In this document: positions 35,628-49,692 of the stretch, piece by piece | Numbering within the stretch: the stretch's first letter is position 1 | Layout of the letters: each line of letters starts with the position of its first letter | DNA from: Corylus avellana | Lineage: Eukaryota; Streptophyta; Magnoliopsida; Fagales; Betulaceae | Length of the DNA: 64,000 nucleotides | Assembly (NCBI RefSeq): GCF_901000735.1 | Contig: NC_081544.1 | Location: forward strand, 34,237,235-34,301,234 | Direction of reading: 5' to 3' | Position numbers and translations under genes: made by a program | Notes under the pieces: generated by a model | Database searches by the model: none | Seen by the model: the letters and a program-made list of their open reading frames with translations, nothing else | What the model was told of the DNA's origin: nothing

Positions 35628-38600
35628 ATGGAGAATGCTAAGCAGCCACTTCTGTCCTCCAGTGGGGACCAAAGCCAAGACCAAGACCAGCTGCAGTTCT
35701 CCGACCCAGTAGCAACAAACACGTCCTCTGCTGTCACCTTCGTCGCCGGCGTCCCTGACATCCCTCATATCAAGGGGCCTGCCGATTTCTTCACACAGTT
35801 CCTCATTGAATCAAAGAAGCTCTGGTACCTCGCCGGCCCGGCCATCTTCACCTCCATATGCCAATACTCCCTCGGCGCCATTACCCAAGTCTTCGCCGGC
35901 CATGTTGGTACTCTCGCCCTCGCCGCCGTCTCCATCGAAAACTCTGTCATCGCCGGTTTTTCCTTCGGCGTAATGGTACATATTTGCGGTATAATTGATA
36001 GAATTAGTACATGTATATATATATATATATATATATTGAATTGTGATTAATGATCAGCTTGGGATGGGGAGCGCGCTGGAGACGCTGTGTGGGCAAGCGG
36101 TCGGAGCTGGGCAGCTTGACATGCTGGGAATCTACATGCAACGGTCATGGGTGATTCTGTTGACGACGGCTGTGATTCTAAGCCAGTTATACGTGTTCGC
36201 GGAGCCACTGTTGAAACTGATCGGGCAGACGGAAGCCATATCGGAAGCTGCGGGAGTGTTCGCCATTTGGATGATTCCGCAGCTCTTCGCTTACGCCATG
36301 AACTTTCCGATCGCGAAGTTCCTGCAGTCGCAGAGCAAGATCATGGTGATGGCTGTGATTGCGGCCGTGGTTCTTGTTCTGCACACTTTCTTCAGTTGGC
36401 TGTTTATGCTGAAGCTAGGATGGGGTCTGGTGGGTGCGGCGGTGGTGCTCAACACCTCCTGGTGGTTCATAGTCCTGGCTCAGCTTATTTATATCTTCAG
36501 TGGCCCTTGTGATGGCGCTTGGTCTGGCTTCTCCTGGAAGGCCTTTCACAATCTCTGGGGTTTTGTTAGATTATCTCTCGCCTCCGCAGTCATGCTCTGG
36601 TGAGCCCCTGTTTTTTTTTTTTTTTTTTTTTTTTGTGGTTCGCCCGGCTCTGATCCCTTGCCGGAGCACGTGATGCTCTATGGTAATCACGTGCGTCTTG
36701 GGTTCTATCCGTTCCAATCATAAGAGAAAAGAAAATTTTCACTAAATATCTTCGAACTTTCACCCATTTTTAAATATCCTTCTAAACTTTAAAATTTTTT
36801 AATTTAATCCTCTGAACTTTCAATTACTCTCAATTTGAGCCCCTTTGTCAAATTTTAAACGTTACATGACTTTTGTATAAAATTCTAACTTTCAAAACGT
36901 TTTTTTATTTAAAAATAAATAAAAATTATGGATATTTTGGTTTTTTTTTTTTGTATTTTTAACGGCTAAAATTGACGGAGGGGTTCAAATTGAGAGCAAT
37001 TGAAAGTTCAAGGGATTAAATTAAAAGATTTTGAAGTTTAGCGAGTGTATTTCAAAATGGGTGAAAGTTAGAGGGTCTTCAGTGAAATTTTCCCAAAGTG
37101 AAATGCTAGCTAGGATCATTTTGACATATTAGACACATTTCATCTTACAAATAATATTAGATTTGTGAATTTATAAATCAATGGTAGACTTTACAAATTT
37201 AATAATTGATTTATTAAATTTAATTTGTAAGAAAATAATAGTTTATACTTTTTTTTTAATTAGAAAAAAAAAAACATACGTGTTTGACCATGATGCAGAA
37301 AAATTAAAATTTTATTTTGTTATATTTAATGTTTTTTAAATAATATATTTATCGTATTAATTGCACACAGTACACTTATTTTGTACTAATAATATATATA
37401 CTATTTTTTTTTTGTCAATGCTTTTTAAAATAGTTTTTTATTTTTTATTTTCTCTTTAACAAAGAAATGTAAAATGATTAACCAACAATACAAAACACTA
37501 AAAATTATTTTCACGGAAAAACAAAAATCACCATGTAGAACTAGTCAAAGCAACCCATTTAACTTTTCTCACTTGTAATTTATAGGAGTTGAGTGTTTTG
37601 TTGAATTTCCATTTGTTTGAAAAGTTCAACTTCATAAAGATTATACTCTTAATTATTTAATCACTACTCTAATACTCAGTCCACCTTATCACTCATTAGA
37701 AAAATATAAGATAATAAAAAAATTACGAACATAATTGCTTGGCTATATATTATTTTAACATAATCAACAGCATGCATTTGGCATTGTTAAGGACAAAGTT
37801 AATAATGTGACCCAAAAGTTCAAACCCAAACAAAATGAAACATTAATTCGTACCTTAATTTGTCTAATTATATCAAATCAAATGTCAAGTCGAATCTTGA
37901 ACGTTATCTAAATAAAGGATTAAATGCTTTTGTTTTTTTTTTTTGTTTCTGGTGGACATGAGTACTCAACAGTTTCTTTTCTTTTTTCTCGTTTCTTTAG
38001 TTTCCCACCTAACAAAAAAATAAAATATCTTAGATTTTTCTTTGAGAGAGAGAAAATATATACAGCATTTTGTAGGGTTGATATATAGTACTTGATAGCT
38101 AGCATTCAAGTCCAAGAGAAAGCTTTTACCTAAAATACTCATTTTGTGGGCCGGGGTTTACAGCGTTTCAGAGTATGATTTCGAATTATTTACTAACTCT
38201 TTATTTGATGAGTGTCTTTCCAAATCCTCTGCAGCTTGGAAGTTTGGTATTTCATGGCGTTGATCCTCTTCGCCGGATATCTGAAGAATGCCGAAGTTTC
38301 AGTAGATGCCTTGTCCATTTGGTGAGTTTTATTATTATTATTGTTATTATAATATATAGAAATAGACTGTCAGCAAGTATATTGGAGAAAAAAAAAAGAC
38401 AAAAAAAAAAGAAAATAAAACGATAAGTTCATCAACTGCGATGGAGCCATGTGAGGATGGAATACGTCCAAGGACCGAAGGGGCATGATAGGGTCAAGTC
38501 CATTTATTAAATTTAGTACGAGAGGTTTTCTCGCTGCATTTGGTATCATTGTCTGACTAAAATAAAGTCGCCAACGTGGTGTAGACGTACGACAAATAAA

Positions 38601-40625
38601 GAGATGGTGTCTAAATCTAATTGGATCTCTTTGGCCGGACGTGGAATTAATATTCTAGTTTAATAAGGTTTTTTAAAAAAGCTAACATAAATACTACATT
38701 AATTTGGTTTCTCAAACAAGGATAAATTTATTTCAAATTATTTTTAAAGCTACCTCTAAGCTTGAAAAATTCAAACCATACAGGAATCGTGTCAAGATTA
38801 ATTTACTGCGCATGAAATCTTGACCAAAGATGCCCACCCTTCTGAACTGTACCTACATCCTCACCCTTCATTTCCTCTAACAAGGCGCGATGGACACATA
38901 TGATTGGCCTCTGAATTATCGAAGTTGCCCCAAGAAGATCATAAGCCTTCTCTTGCCAAATTAAAAAAAATGTAAATCTTATTTTATCTTTATATCAAAT
39001 TAATTACTTCTTATAATAATATTCAAATAAAAAATTTACAACTAAACTCTTTACCAAATGGGCCCATATGTCTCCGGGATTTCGTGCTACTACTTTTTTC
39101 TTTTAGGGTGGTAAAAAAAAAAAATTATTTTTTGTTTGGTATGGAAATCACTATATATATATATATATTTTCATATAATCCAAAGAATTGTGATTATGTG
39201 AAGATGAAGACAAACATGAATAAGAGATTCAGAAGAAGAGAGTAGGAGAATAGAAGGCCTTTCGGGTGTGATTGAAATCTAATCTAATTACTTGGAATCT
39301 AAATAGACCGTAAAAAGGAGTGGGTAACTTTCTTGAATTCTCTATCCATGTTTCCCGTGGATTTGTGGGGATATTTTTTTTTTTTTTTTTTTAAATTTAA
39401 TTCATTTGTGGGCTATTGCTATTGATGTTGCAGCATGAACATATTAGGGTGGACGATCATGGTAGCTCTTGGGATGAATGCTGCCATAAGGTTTGTTGTA
39501 GAAACACACTAGCCTCCTATCAAGTTATCTTTTTTACTTGAAAAAAAATAAAGTTTTCTGCTAAAATTGTACAGTGTGAGAGTGTCAAATGAGTTGGGTG
39601 CAGCTCATCCAAGAACAGCAAGATTTTCGCTAGTGGTGGCAGTAGCAACTTCATTTTTGATCGGCATTCTCATCTCACTTGTTCTGATAATCACACGAAA
39701 CATATACCCATCTCTGTTTTCAAGTGATACAAGCGTGGAAGCCCTAGTTAAGGAGCTCACGATAATACTGGTTCTATGCATTATCATTGACAATGTTCAG
39801 CCCGTTCTCTCTGGTACCTATAACCTTTGCCCCCTTTGCAATTCTCTATGTTGAATTCTTGTATATATACATCCAATAATATTAATCATCGGATGAATCG
39901 ATTTTTGCAGGGGTGGCGATTGGGGCAGGATGGCAAGCTGTTGTTGCTTATGTGAACATTGCGTGTTACTACCTTTTTGGGGTCCCTCTGGGTCTCGTAA
40001 TGGGTTATAAGCTTGGTATGGGAGTCAAGGTAAGCCTTTTCTCTCCCTCTTTTCAGTTTTCTCTTTTATTTCATTTTTACTCTCATGTGGTCTCGTGAGG
40101 AAGAGAATGATCTCTCATCATCAACTTCTTATTAGCATGCGTTGCATGGGATTGAAGTCTAACTATGACTCAATCTGTCTTGAAAGAGCGTCTAAAAGAA
40201 AAACATTTACTAATTATCAAATTGAAAATCACCACAACCACGAGTAACAATCAAGCGGGACCTCATTTGCTTCATATAAAGTAAGGTGTTTACAAATACA
40301 TTAACTTCTTATTTTGTTACAATGTCATTGTTAATTTTCAGGGGATTTGGTATGGAATGATGATAGGAACAATCGTGCAGACGTGTGTTCTTTTCATCAT
40401 CATTTATAGGACCAACTGGAATAAAGAGGTAAAGTACTTCAACTTCAAAGGCAAACCAATCCTTAATTACACAAATTATGCTCCACACTAAACACATGTT
40501 AAACATTGAGGGATTTACAAAATTGGTGTGAAATACAGGCTTCTATTGCTGAAGACAGAATAAGGAAATGGGGAGGACCTACAGCACGAGAAGGCAACGA
40601 TGTAGAAAAACCCGCCGAGACCTAA
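35628..40625 (+). CDS. MATE efflux transporter (DETOXIFICATION family), copy 2, 8 exons, 521 aa
   Basis: Tandem paralogue of the gene at 19895, with the same intron positions and phases. Exons: 35628-35975, 36058-36599, 38235-38321, 39434-39490, 39575-39813, 39911-40029, 40342-40428, 40539-40625; lengths equal copy 1 except exon 1, which is 6 bases shorter (one fewer DQ in the N-terminal acidic repeat). The reading frame is fully open. Protein differences from copy 1 are few and mostly conservative, for example AVGAGQ for AFGAGQ, Leu instead of Tyr at the start of exon 2, and AREGN for ERED near the C-terminus. Role as for copy 1: proton-coupled export of small metabolites, substrate unknown. 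The leader and proximal upstream sequence are shared, so expression may overlap unless the insertions in block B matter. Confidence 0.93.
36730..37094. mobile_element. Foldback element in intron 2 of MATE copy 2
   Basis: GAAAATTTTCACT at the left pairs with the reverse complement of the right end (GGAAAATTTCACTGAAG), and both arms contain AACTTTCACCCATTTT and TTTAATTTAATCC. Arms are about 130 bases around an AT-rich centre. Absent from intron 2 of copy 1, which carries an unrelated foldback. Confidence 0.8.
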
Positions 40626-41660
40626 AAATGAAAGTGAAGAAACATGACAGACCTTTTTGTGAACTTCCAAATAAAAAAATTAGGCGGCGTAGTGGTTCTA
40701 CCAATAACATCATCATCATCGGCGAGTGCAGACCCTACTTCTAAGCGTATTTTTCTTCAACATTTTGGGCCCTATGACCGCAAGAGCTCTTTCAACAATT
40801 TAGTGTAACATCACATTTTTCTTTAAAGAGCAATTTCGTTTGTGTCAAAAAAGAAAAAGAAAAAAAAAAAGAGCAATTTAGTTTGACATACTGTCGGCAG
40901 TAGAGCACCCAGATCGAGCAGATATTCTTCAAGTTTGTTTTCCCTATTAAGATTGTAGTGTGTTTTGTCATTGCAATTTCACTGATAATGCGATTTTAAA
41001 CCAAATTGCGTTTAAGAGTGCATTTCAAAAAAAAATGTAGTTTGCATTTTTTTTTTTTTTTTGTCGAATCGCAAGCAAAGGAATGCAAAATGCACAACTT
41101 TGAAGACTTGGCTGCAATTTTACTAAACGTTCAACTGTATATTTCTAAAATTATAAACCCAGAGTACTTACCCCTTACCCATTACACAGTAAAGCAACTA
41201 CCACAACGGTTATCAAACACCTAAATGGCAGAATATCCAAGGCAACAATGAACAATGTTGTTAATGCTAGAAATGTTTTTTTTTTTTCTCAAAAAATGAC
41301 ATGATTTTTAAAATTGCCATTAGACTTGTAATTAATCACTATTAAATTTTGATCAAATTATAATTTTAAAAGCTTATTTGATTTTTAGAGTAACACAAGA
41401 AGCATAAGAAAAACTTCTAGCATTACTCATAAGAGAAAAAGGTGAGTTCTAACATAAGAGGAAATTACCCTTCAATCTCTCAAGATAAACTACAACCGGC
41501 AAATATATTATTTCTGTCTATGTTTCAATTATTTTCAAATGATGAAAGCAAAGTTCCAAAAGACTCCAGTACCCATGAAGTACCAAGTTATCAATGCTCT
41601 ATTGCCGGTTCTACCACATCAAACGGAAGAATAACTTTTCATTGGACTTCGTCCCCCTAA
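40626..41660. other. Downstream flank of MATE gene 2
   Basis: 3' UTR and downstream DNA collinear with 25027-26088. Includes the second copy of the shared MITE (41261-41427). Similarity to block A ends near 41600; beyond this the sequence is unrelated. Confidence 0.7.
41261..41427. mobile_element. MITE shared by both MATE blocks, copy in block B
   Basis: Begins TTAATGCTAGAAATG and ends CTTCTAGCATTACT; same position and flanks as 25739-25900. Confidence 0.65.
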
Positions 41661-43191
41661 CATGAATTCTAAAAATCTAGATTAAAAATAGCCAAGTAAT
41701 AATCGAATGCCAATAAACACAGGAATTATAGTGTGGCAGAAGTCCAACTTGGAATTCTAGAATAAATTGTAATACCTGTGTCAACACTATCTACCATAAG
41801 CTACAGTCGCAAAAATACCTTAAGAGAGGCATAGAGCTGTATATTTCACAGTATGTGCAAGCAAAGAAAGCCATAAAAAAATGTTTGGTGAAAAAGAAGA
41901 GGAGAATATACTGCTCGACCATTAAAATCCATGATTTAACCAAGGCATGGTCAATTCAATCACTTTCATGAAAATTCTTACGAGGCAAAAGGCAAAAACA
42001 GCCCGAAGAAGCAGAGGATACAAGGTCATCCATGAAAGAAAAAAAAAAAAATACAGAGAACTGAACATAAATCTAAGGCATGAACTTGAGTTCATAATTT
42101 TGGCATCAAAGAACTACTGATATGTAAACAATACCCGACTCTAGTAGAAACAGAAAATTTTCCTCAGTTAACAGACAGGGAAGTAAGCCCAACTACTTGA
42201 TATTAGGATATTGAACAATCATAGTATCAAACCCTAAACCCAAAAGAACCCTCAATCAGTTTCTGAAGATAAAATGCCCCATTACATCAATAGGCTAGGA
42301 AGGCCATTTCCTAAAAAGGAATGAGGACAAACAAGTTGCAAATGCAACAGCATAGGCACAAGAACAGGTGAGGATGAAAAATAAGACAAAAACATTGAAC
42401 TAGAAGAAGAAAAGACCAATGTAATAAAATAAAGGAAGGGCTGCAATGGATACTCATTTCCCAAAAGAATGCACCCATTCATATGTCCGGAGGAAGTACC
42501 TTGAACCAAGCTACTGCTTACCGCTAAAACATTACATATAGACTACTGACGCTTTCAATGATAAAATATACATATCATAGACTGTAATACATTGAAGCAA
42601 AACCTTAATGATTTATTTTGCACTGGATTGATTGCACAATTCCCATTAAGCAGAGATCTGCCCTACAATATAATTTTACATTGTCAAATCTAAAACACCG
42701 AGTGCCCCTGCCTTGAGAAACAAATCCTCATAAAAACACAAAATATGAATCCTAAAGCAAAGCAATATCACTGCTAGCACTCCTTTCCAAATAGGAACCC
42801 AACAATGTGGCCAATTCAAAAGCACAAACAAGTAAAATGGTAATATATCTAACCATTAAATCTCATTTAACAGTTTGATGCAAAACGCGAAACAATCCAG
42901 CTTAAGTATTTTTTTTTCGAATTCTAGCATCAAAATAAAATTGCTCATCATCATTTTAACTCAAAACAGTTATTCTAAAGTGAAACAACAAAATCACATA
43001 ATACCAAGCATTAAACCATTAATTCTACCATTGCAAAAAAAATAATGCAACCATAAAATAATCCCATCATTTGAATCTCAGTGAAAAACAGATAATAATC
43101 GTAATAATACGAAACACGTCTTGACTGAAGTTCCCAAACAGAACAAAATTTCAAAGAAACAAAAAACTAATAACAAAAAGCACAGCGGAAC
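41661..43191. other. Intergenic DNA between MATE gene 2 and the ribosomal protein gene
   Basis: No coding feature recognised. The part closest to 43191 must contain the 3' UTR of the minus-strand ribosomal protein gene. The rest is moderately AT-rich and lacks the repeat patterns of the MATE blocks. Confidence 0.4.
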
Positions 43192-43665
<474 letters not shown>

Positions 43666-43834
43666 TTAGGGTTTTCGGCGGCCGAGAGACGAAGTATTGA
43701 TAGGAGGGGTAGGGTTTGGGGATTTATGGGGTGGACGATGGGAAATGGGGGATGGGATATTTTGGGTTGACGGGTTTGCCCTTAGGGTTTGGGGTTGGAT
43801 GGGGGTAGTGGTGGAATTGGGAACGACTTGGGCT
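43666..43834 (-). promoter_or_regulatory. Telo-box / site II promoter of the ribosomal protein gene
   Basis: On the gene strand AAACCCTAA occurs at 43674-43666 and 43790-43782 and AAACCCTA at 43717-43710. A site II-like TGGGCT element lies at 43829-43834 on the plus strand. Telo-boxes combined with TGGGCY elements are typical of plant ribosomal protein and proliferation-linked promoters, where they coordinate expression with growth. Confidence 0.7.
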
Positions 43835-45693
43835 GAGAATGGCGCATTAGTGATCTTCTGACGGTCTACTGAAATTCGTGGTCCTATGTCCAGTATAACC
43901 AATCGCTCTTGATTCATCCAGATCCAGGACCCAAACAAAAGCTTAGTTAGGCTTTTTTTTTTTTCTTTAAAGTCCAATAGATGATTTCACCAAGTGGACT
44001 AGGCTATAAGCAAGACGTTGGATAAAGGGTTTAAGAGTGTGTTTGGGCCCTTTATTTGAAAGTACCATTGAAAAAAATGGCACTTTGCACAATAGGCAAT
44101 GTGGTGCATTTTTTTTTTAAAAAATGCATGGTTTTAATGATGGAACTAAGATTTTGTCAGTGTTATTAAAAATCACTTTCATTAACTATGTTTTAAAATT
44201 TTTATTTTTTAAAAATTACAACAATTCAAACTATATCTATTATATTATGAAGATAATTTATTTTTAAATATTTAGAGTCCATTTGAGATTGCAATTTCAA
44301 TAAATGTGTTTTAAAAAATTGCATTTTTGAAATCGTTACTTTTTAAAATCGCAAAAGTACTTGGTAAAATATGTTAAAAAGCTTTTACGAAATCATGATT
44401 TTGATTTAAATTTGCAAATTTTCAAATAAATACCCTTTAACCTGCTTATAGAAATCTTAATTTTTTTTTTCTATTTTAAATTAATTGATTTTTAAATCGT
44501 AATGCCAAACGTCTTACGTATAGCGATATCTTTTAAAAACGCAGATCATTCTTGCAAAATCGTAATTTCAAACGCACTCTTAATATGTTATCATTACAAA
44601 ATTTAAAACTAATATAATAAAAATAATAAAAATTAAGTTATACGAGTTTATACAAGCTAATGGAATTTATATGAGTTTACCTCATTTAATAATAAACAAG
44701 CCTAAATTTTTATTCATGCTTTATTTATTTAATAAATAATTTGATCCCGTGCCTGTTCACGAGCAGCTCTATCAGTAAAAGATAGATGGAGTTCTTTTGG
44801 GCTCAACAATTATATTAAAAAGAATGTGTATTACACATCTAGAGTTAGAGCTTTGGCCTTTCACCACTACAAATAATATTTGGGAAAACTGTCGAAAACA
44901 TGATAGAAATAGACACAACACAAGCTATAGATGGAGGGATAAACGGTCCTACCATAAAACACATGAAACTTAACAATCTACCTCTTCTTTCTTTTCTTAT
45001 TCATTTTTTGAGTGCATCTTATCTGGTATTCAATTTGTGATAAATGCAATCTACGTAAATGGTTAGTAGAAACTAGGCAACTATAATAGGATGGATGTGT
45101 CAAAATCATAGAAACAAATCCCTCGTAAGCCCGATTTGCAGTCTTATATTCACTGAGACGATTTCCACAATCTAGAGGGAGAGGAACAAGCATGTTTCAT
45201 GGTAGAACTCACAATATTTGTACTGTTCTTAATGGCATCATGTATTAGGTTCGAATTAGGTATAATACTCCTAATAATCTTCTATTTTATCAACAAAAAA
45301 GATGACTTCAATGGTCATAAGAAAGCGAAATAGTGGCTAAATCAAAAGTAATCCCAGTCTTTGAATGAAGACTGGTTAAATGCAAGCACCAGCTAGATAA
45401 AGATGACGTGTAAAATTTCCTCCTAGAATTGGATAGCCTCTTTGAAGAAGTTCGGCGGTGCACCAATGGAGGTTCTGGAGGAAGTGCTAGTATAGAAGGA
45501 AGGAAATAAGGGTGGCAGAAAGAAATACAAGCAGTATAAGAAGAACACTGAGAAATGAATGCATCTTTCTACTTCATGCACACAACATTTTCTCGATTAA
45601 AATTAAAGTTACATAAAGAACATAATTACAACCTATATTTTTTACTTAACACATCATGAATTGACAAATACCAATGACATATCTATGTATGAT
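43835..45693. other. Intergenic DNA between the ribosomal protein and TPR genes
   Basis: AT-rich, with one recognisable MITE (44273-44580). The part near 45693 probably contains the 3' UTR of the TPR gene. No coding signal found. Confidence 0.4.
44273..44580. mobile_element. MITE, about 308 bp
   Basis: The left end AGAGTCCATTTGAGATTGC and the reverse complement of the right end AGAGTGCGTTTGAAATTAC form imperfect inverted repeats. The interior has repeated 'aaaatcg'/'cgatttt'-like words in both orientations. The target duplication is not clear. Confidence 0.6.
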
Positions 45694-48150
45694 TCATCTT
45701 TGTAGAAAGAGGGCAGCTCCAACCAAGCCCAACCATAATGTCAACGCAACCCAGAAAGCTTGACTTTTCTCCACTCCGGTAGGAGGTCGCCAAACCAGAA
45801 AGTCACCCAGATAGTCTTTGGATGATGGAAGCTGATTGGTTGTTGACCAACTTCTCTTCTGATCCCGGTTCTTGTATTTATCACTCCATGTTCCAGCATA
45901 GCTGCAATAATCACACACAAACAACACCTCCAGGTACTTTTTAATTCACTCAAAGTAACAGAAGAAATCAGAATCTGAAATATGACTCAGTTAGTAAATG
46001 CATTAAATTTTAAACACTTCCCCAGAAGAAAAGGCAAGGCCAAGGCCAAGCTCCTAGATGGAATTAAAGGAAAATGCTTGGGATACTATAACTTTTACTG
46101 CAACTTCCTTATAAATTCACGTGGCAGTTTACATTTTATGGAAATAGGTATCACGTGGTAGTTGGACCTAAACCCATAGGCATAACCCTTTGAGTTGATT
46201 GGCGTCTCAACATGCTGTATTATAGGCTCACTAAAAGACTTCTCAAAGTATCAATCTTCTTAATGAGAAGCAACTCATGTTGGAAGTAAATGATCTGTTG
46301 CAGAGGATGAGGACACAATTATAATGATATGACTTAGCATTCGATTTCAAATTTCTGGTAGTCCATAAAAAAGAATTTGTTGTGCACCAGAAGACGTGAT
46401 AGTAGTATCCAAGTAATTGGCAACACTTCATATTTCTACAACTTAGACGAGTTTATATCATTTTAGGAGCCACTTGAAGTCCCTGATGCTTCATATTGTT
46501 TTGCCTCTGGTGGCTGCCCACACAAATACAGGTGTTGGCCAAGCCAAGTAACCACATTCATCTCATGGGCAAATGTGGATCTCTAACTAATACCCACAGG
46601 AAACCTCATCTCTCATAAGAAGTTCAAGAATCGAGGAACCAACTCACTGAAATAAACTGGTTATATACTTAATACTCGGGCTGCCTCCAGAAACTACATA
46701 AGCATATATTCAGACAAGAAGAGAATGTGAAAGGGGGGGGGGGTGGGGAGGGGATGGGGTGGGGGTTGTTAATTAGCTATTTCTAACTTCATGCTAACTC
46801 ACCAAGAACTTGCTTTCACACACAATGACTTACAAATGGATCAAGGACTCACTCTCTAGGAGAGAGCACTACCTTACAGGCAAGTACAGGGGGATTTCGG
46901 GTACCATCAGCAGGCAGTTTACGCACTGCCACGAACCCAATAAGAATTGAATAACATAAAATGTATACCATAAATGATGGTATTGGTAAATAATACAGGG
47001 CATGTGAAACATATACGCTTGATCAAATTTTACCAATTAGCAGAATGAAAAGAACCAAATTACCTGTCATAAGTAGAACCTATCAGCGGAATGGTAACCA
47101 TCTCCTCCTGGGAAATCTTCAGCTTGGGTGCCTGCAAAATGTAGCGAAGCTCTGAAGCTTGGCGTCGGATACTGACACTTGGGTGCTGCCTCTCCAATTG
47201 CCGGTAAAGAGCAATGCAATCTCTGTGGCGGTTATTGGCTTCATAAGCCATAGCAAGCCATATTTGAATCTGGAAACACCACAATCAATCCAAAAAAAAT
47301 AAAAAATAAAAAAAACTTTCGGTTTTAGTCAGTGATCAAACATCTCCTACGTACCCAAAAAGAGATTTTTGCAGTGGATACTAAAACCAACCTCACCACC
47401 AAATAGTGTGGACCTAGGGATGATAGTAAGAGCACCTTCGAGAAACTCAATGGCCCGTCCGTACATACCCTTTCCATAAGCCTTTTGGCCCAACTCGAAC
47501 ATCAACTGTGCCGTGGCTCTCCGCTCCGCCTGCTCCTTAGCCACCTGCCTCTCTCCCAGCAACAACAATACCACATGTAAAGGCAAATCCACTAATACCA
47601 AGCAAGAGGACTCTTTTACCAACATTTTCTAATGAGCCAAACAAATCACAAGCAAAAAAAAAAAAAAAAAAATTAGGATCAACAAACTAACCTTTTCTAG
47701 CTCTTTCCTCACTCTCATCCTCTTCTCTTCCTCGGTCTCTTCATCGCCCTCGCCTTCATCACCATCCTCCACTTGGCTCTGCAACTCCTCCGCTTTCTTC
47801 ACCAGCTCCCTCCTCTCCTCGATCTCCTTCACTCTCTTCCGCATTTCCTTCTCCCAATCGAACGGCTCCTCCTGATCCCCCTCCTCGTCGCTCGAGCCCG
47901 CGTCGAAATCCACGCCGTTAACCTTCGAATTCGACTTGCCGCGCGCCACGATGCGCTGGCTCCTAGCCTCCCCGTCCGAATCGAAGCTCTTGGAGGCAAC
48001 AGAAGCGTGGTAGTGAGCGTGAGGGTCTAATCTCTTCGGCAGGTTCAATAATACGTCGAGCGCCACCGTACGGGTCTTGCGGTCCGGTGTTACGGTCCGA
48101 GGCGAGGCCAAGTCTAGTAACAGAGCTAAATTTCCGAGAACCACGGCCAT
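45694..48150 (-). CDS. TPR-like protein with acidic coiled coil and C-terminal membrane segment, 4 exons, 341 aa
   Basis: Exons in transcription order: 48150-47692, 47544-47392, 47269-47064, 45901-45694; all phases join. Residues about 80-153 are strongly charged (E/K/R-rich, with an EEGDQEE and a DGDEGEGDEETEEEK stretch) and should form a coiled coil. A TPR-like helical pair follows (about 160-235: LMFELGQKAYGKGMYGRAIE, then IWLAMAYEANNRHRDCIALY). The last 24 residues (KSQAFWVALTLWLGLVGAAL...) form a likely membrane helix, suggesting tail anchoring. It looks like a plant-specific TPR superfamily protein conserved in eudicots; the exact role is not known to me. The N-terminus (MAVVLGNLALLLDLASPR) is hydrophobic and might be an organelle signal. 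Intron 3 (45902-47063) is long but has no gene. Confidence 0.88.
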
Positions 48151-49692
48151 GGTGCCAGTGGATAAACAAGAGAGAAAGAGAGAGAGAGAGTAAGAGGGAG
48201 GGATGGGATTCCGATTCCCGCTGAAAAGACAGTTGGAGGAGAGATATTTAGGTGGTTGATGAAGTTGCAATGACTAAAATACCCGTCTCTTTTGCTCTCG
48301 ATTGCTTGGAGTCTTGGAATAGTGTAGAGAATTTGTCGACTTGATAGATGTATTATTGTCCGAAAGAATGTTAACGTGGCGTTATGTAGGCGAGAGCCGT
48401 GTGGCGACTGTAGTAGCCTCGGATTTTCTCACGGGAAACGGAAGCTTGGTAATGTTGAACACGTCACTGGGAATATCACAGTATGTCAACAAACAACGAC
48501 GGCGTTTTAGGCAGCGACACTGACATCAAGCCTCGACGAAAGCCGTCCCGAAATTGACGGCGTGTATTGAAGCTTGGACGCAAGGACGTCGTCCCGTAGC
48601 GTAGATTTCAGAGTAACGCTACGTAACGTACATCACTTTTTTATATTTATTTTTTTTTACATTTATAAATAATTTTAAATTATGATAATTTTAAAAGTGA
48701 CTTATAAATATGAAAAAATGATTGTGAAAAAGTAAGAGTATATATCTCATTACTCATATAAATAATGATATTTCCGTGAGCTTTACATTATAGTTTTACA
48801 CAATTTTTGCTTATGTTTATTAAAATTTTATTTTATTTTTTATCTTTTATATTTTTTTTTCAAATAAAAATTTTAATAAACAATTCAAAACACAAAACAT
48901 CATTGTAAACATAAAAATAATTTTTCCATTAATATCATATCAAAACATTTTTTCGGAAAAAAAAAAAAAAAGCATGTTAGCAAGCCTTCCTTTTACCTTA
49001 TCTTTGCCTTGATTATGTAAAATTTTGTATCATCTGTATTTTAGTTTAAATCCGTGGGTGAGGGTGAGCATTGTGTGCAAATTTTACACACACAAAAAAA
49101 TAAATAAATAAATTGGGGAAGGAAATAACATACTCTTTACTTTTACTGCATGTGGACACATTTAAATTTGGATCTTAAACTATTTATATTTGACTAAAAT
49201 TGAACAATCTTTACTTGTAATAATTTTTTAATTTAATATCTAAATCATGAATATAAGATAGGAGGCCTAGCCCAATCAATTCCCTTAGGGCCCATAGGCC
49301 TTTAGTTCGCATCGGCTTAATATTGAGCCAGTCTAAACATGGCCCTAAGGGACGAGCGAACCCACTAAAATAAATAGGACCCATTAACCCCTTCCAAAAA
49401 GACATGGTTCATCGAGTCTCAAATAAATGCAAAAAACTAACAAAATTTTAAAAGAAAGGCGAATTACATTCTCTTGCATCATCGAAGGTCGAATAAATGG
49501 CTGATTGATGACAATTGCCTTACTTGATGCAGAACCAAAACATGTCCCCAACCTCGATAAGGTTAGTAGGAGACTAGAGACATGTATGCACGAATCTCTA
49601 TATATCTTCTCTTGCTACCTTGAAGTATCAAAGACGCTTCTATTACTATCAATAGAATGTTATTCTAACTTGTAACTATCTTGCATGATTCA

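Noticed and set aside
46735..46767. G-rich tract (GGGGGGGGGTGGGGAGGGG-like) as a regulatory quadruplex
   Set aside because: It lies in the long intron of the TPR gene and may well be a simple polymorphic repeat; nothing else supports a function.
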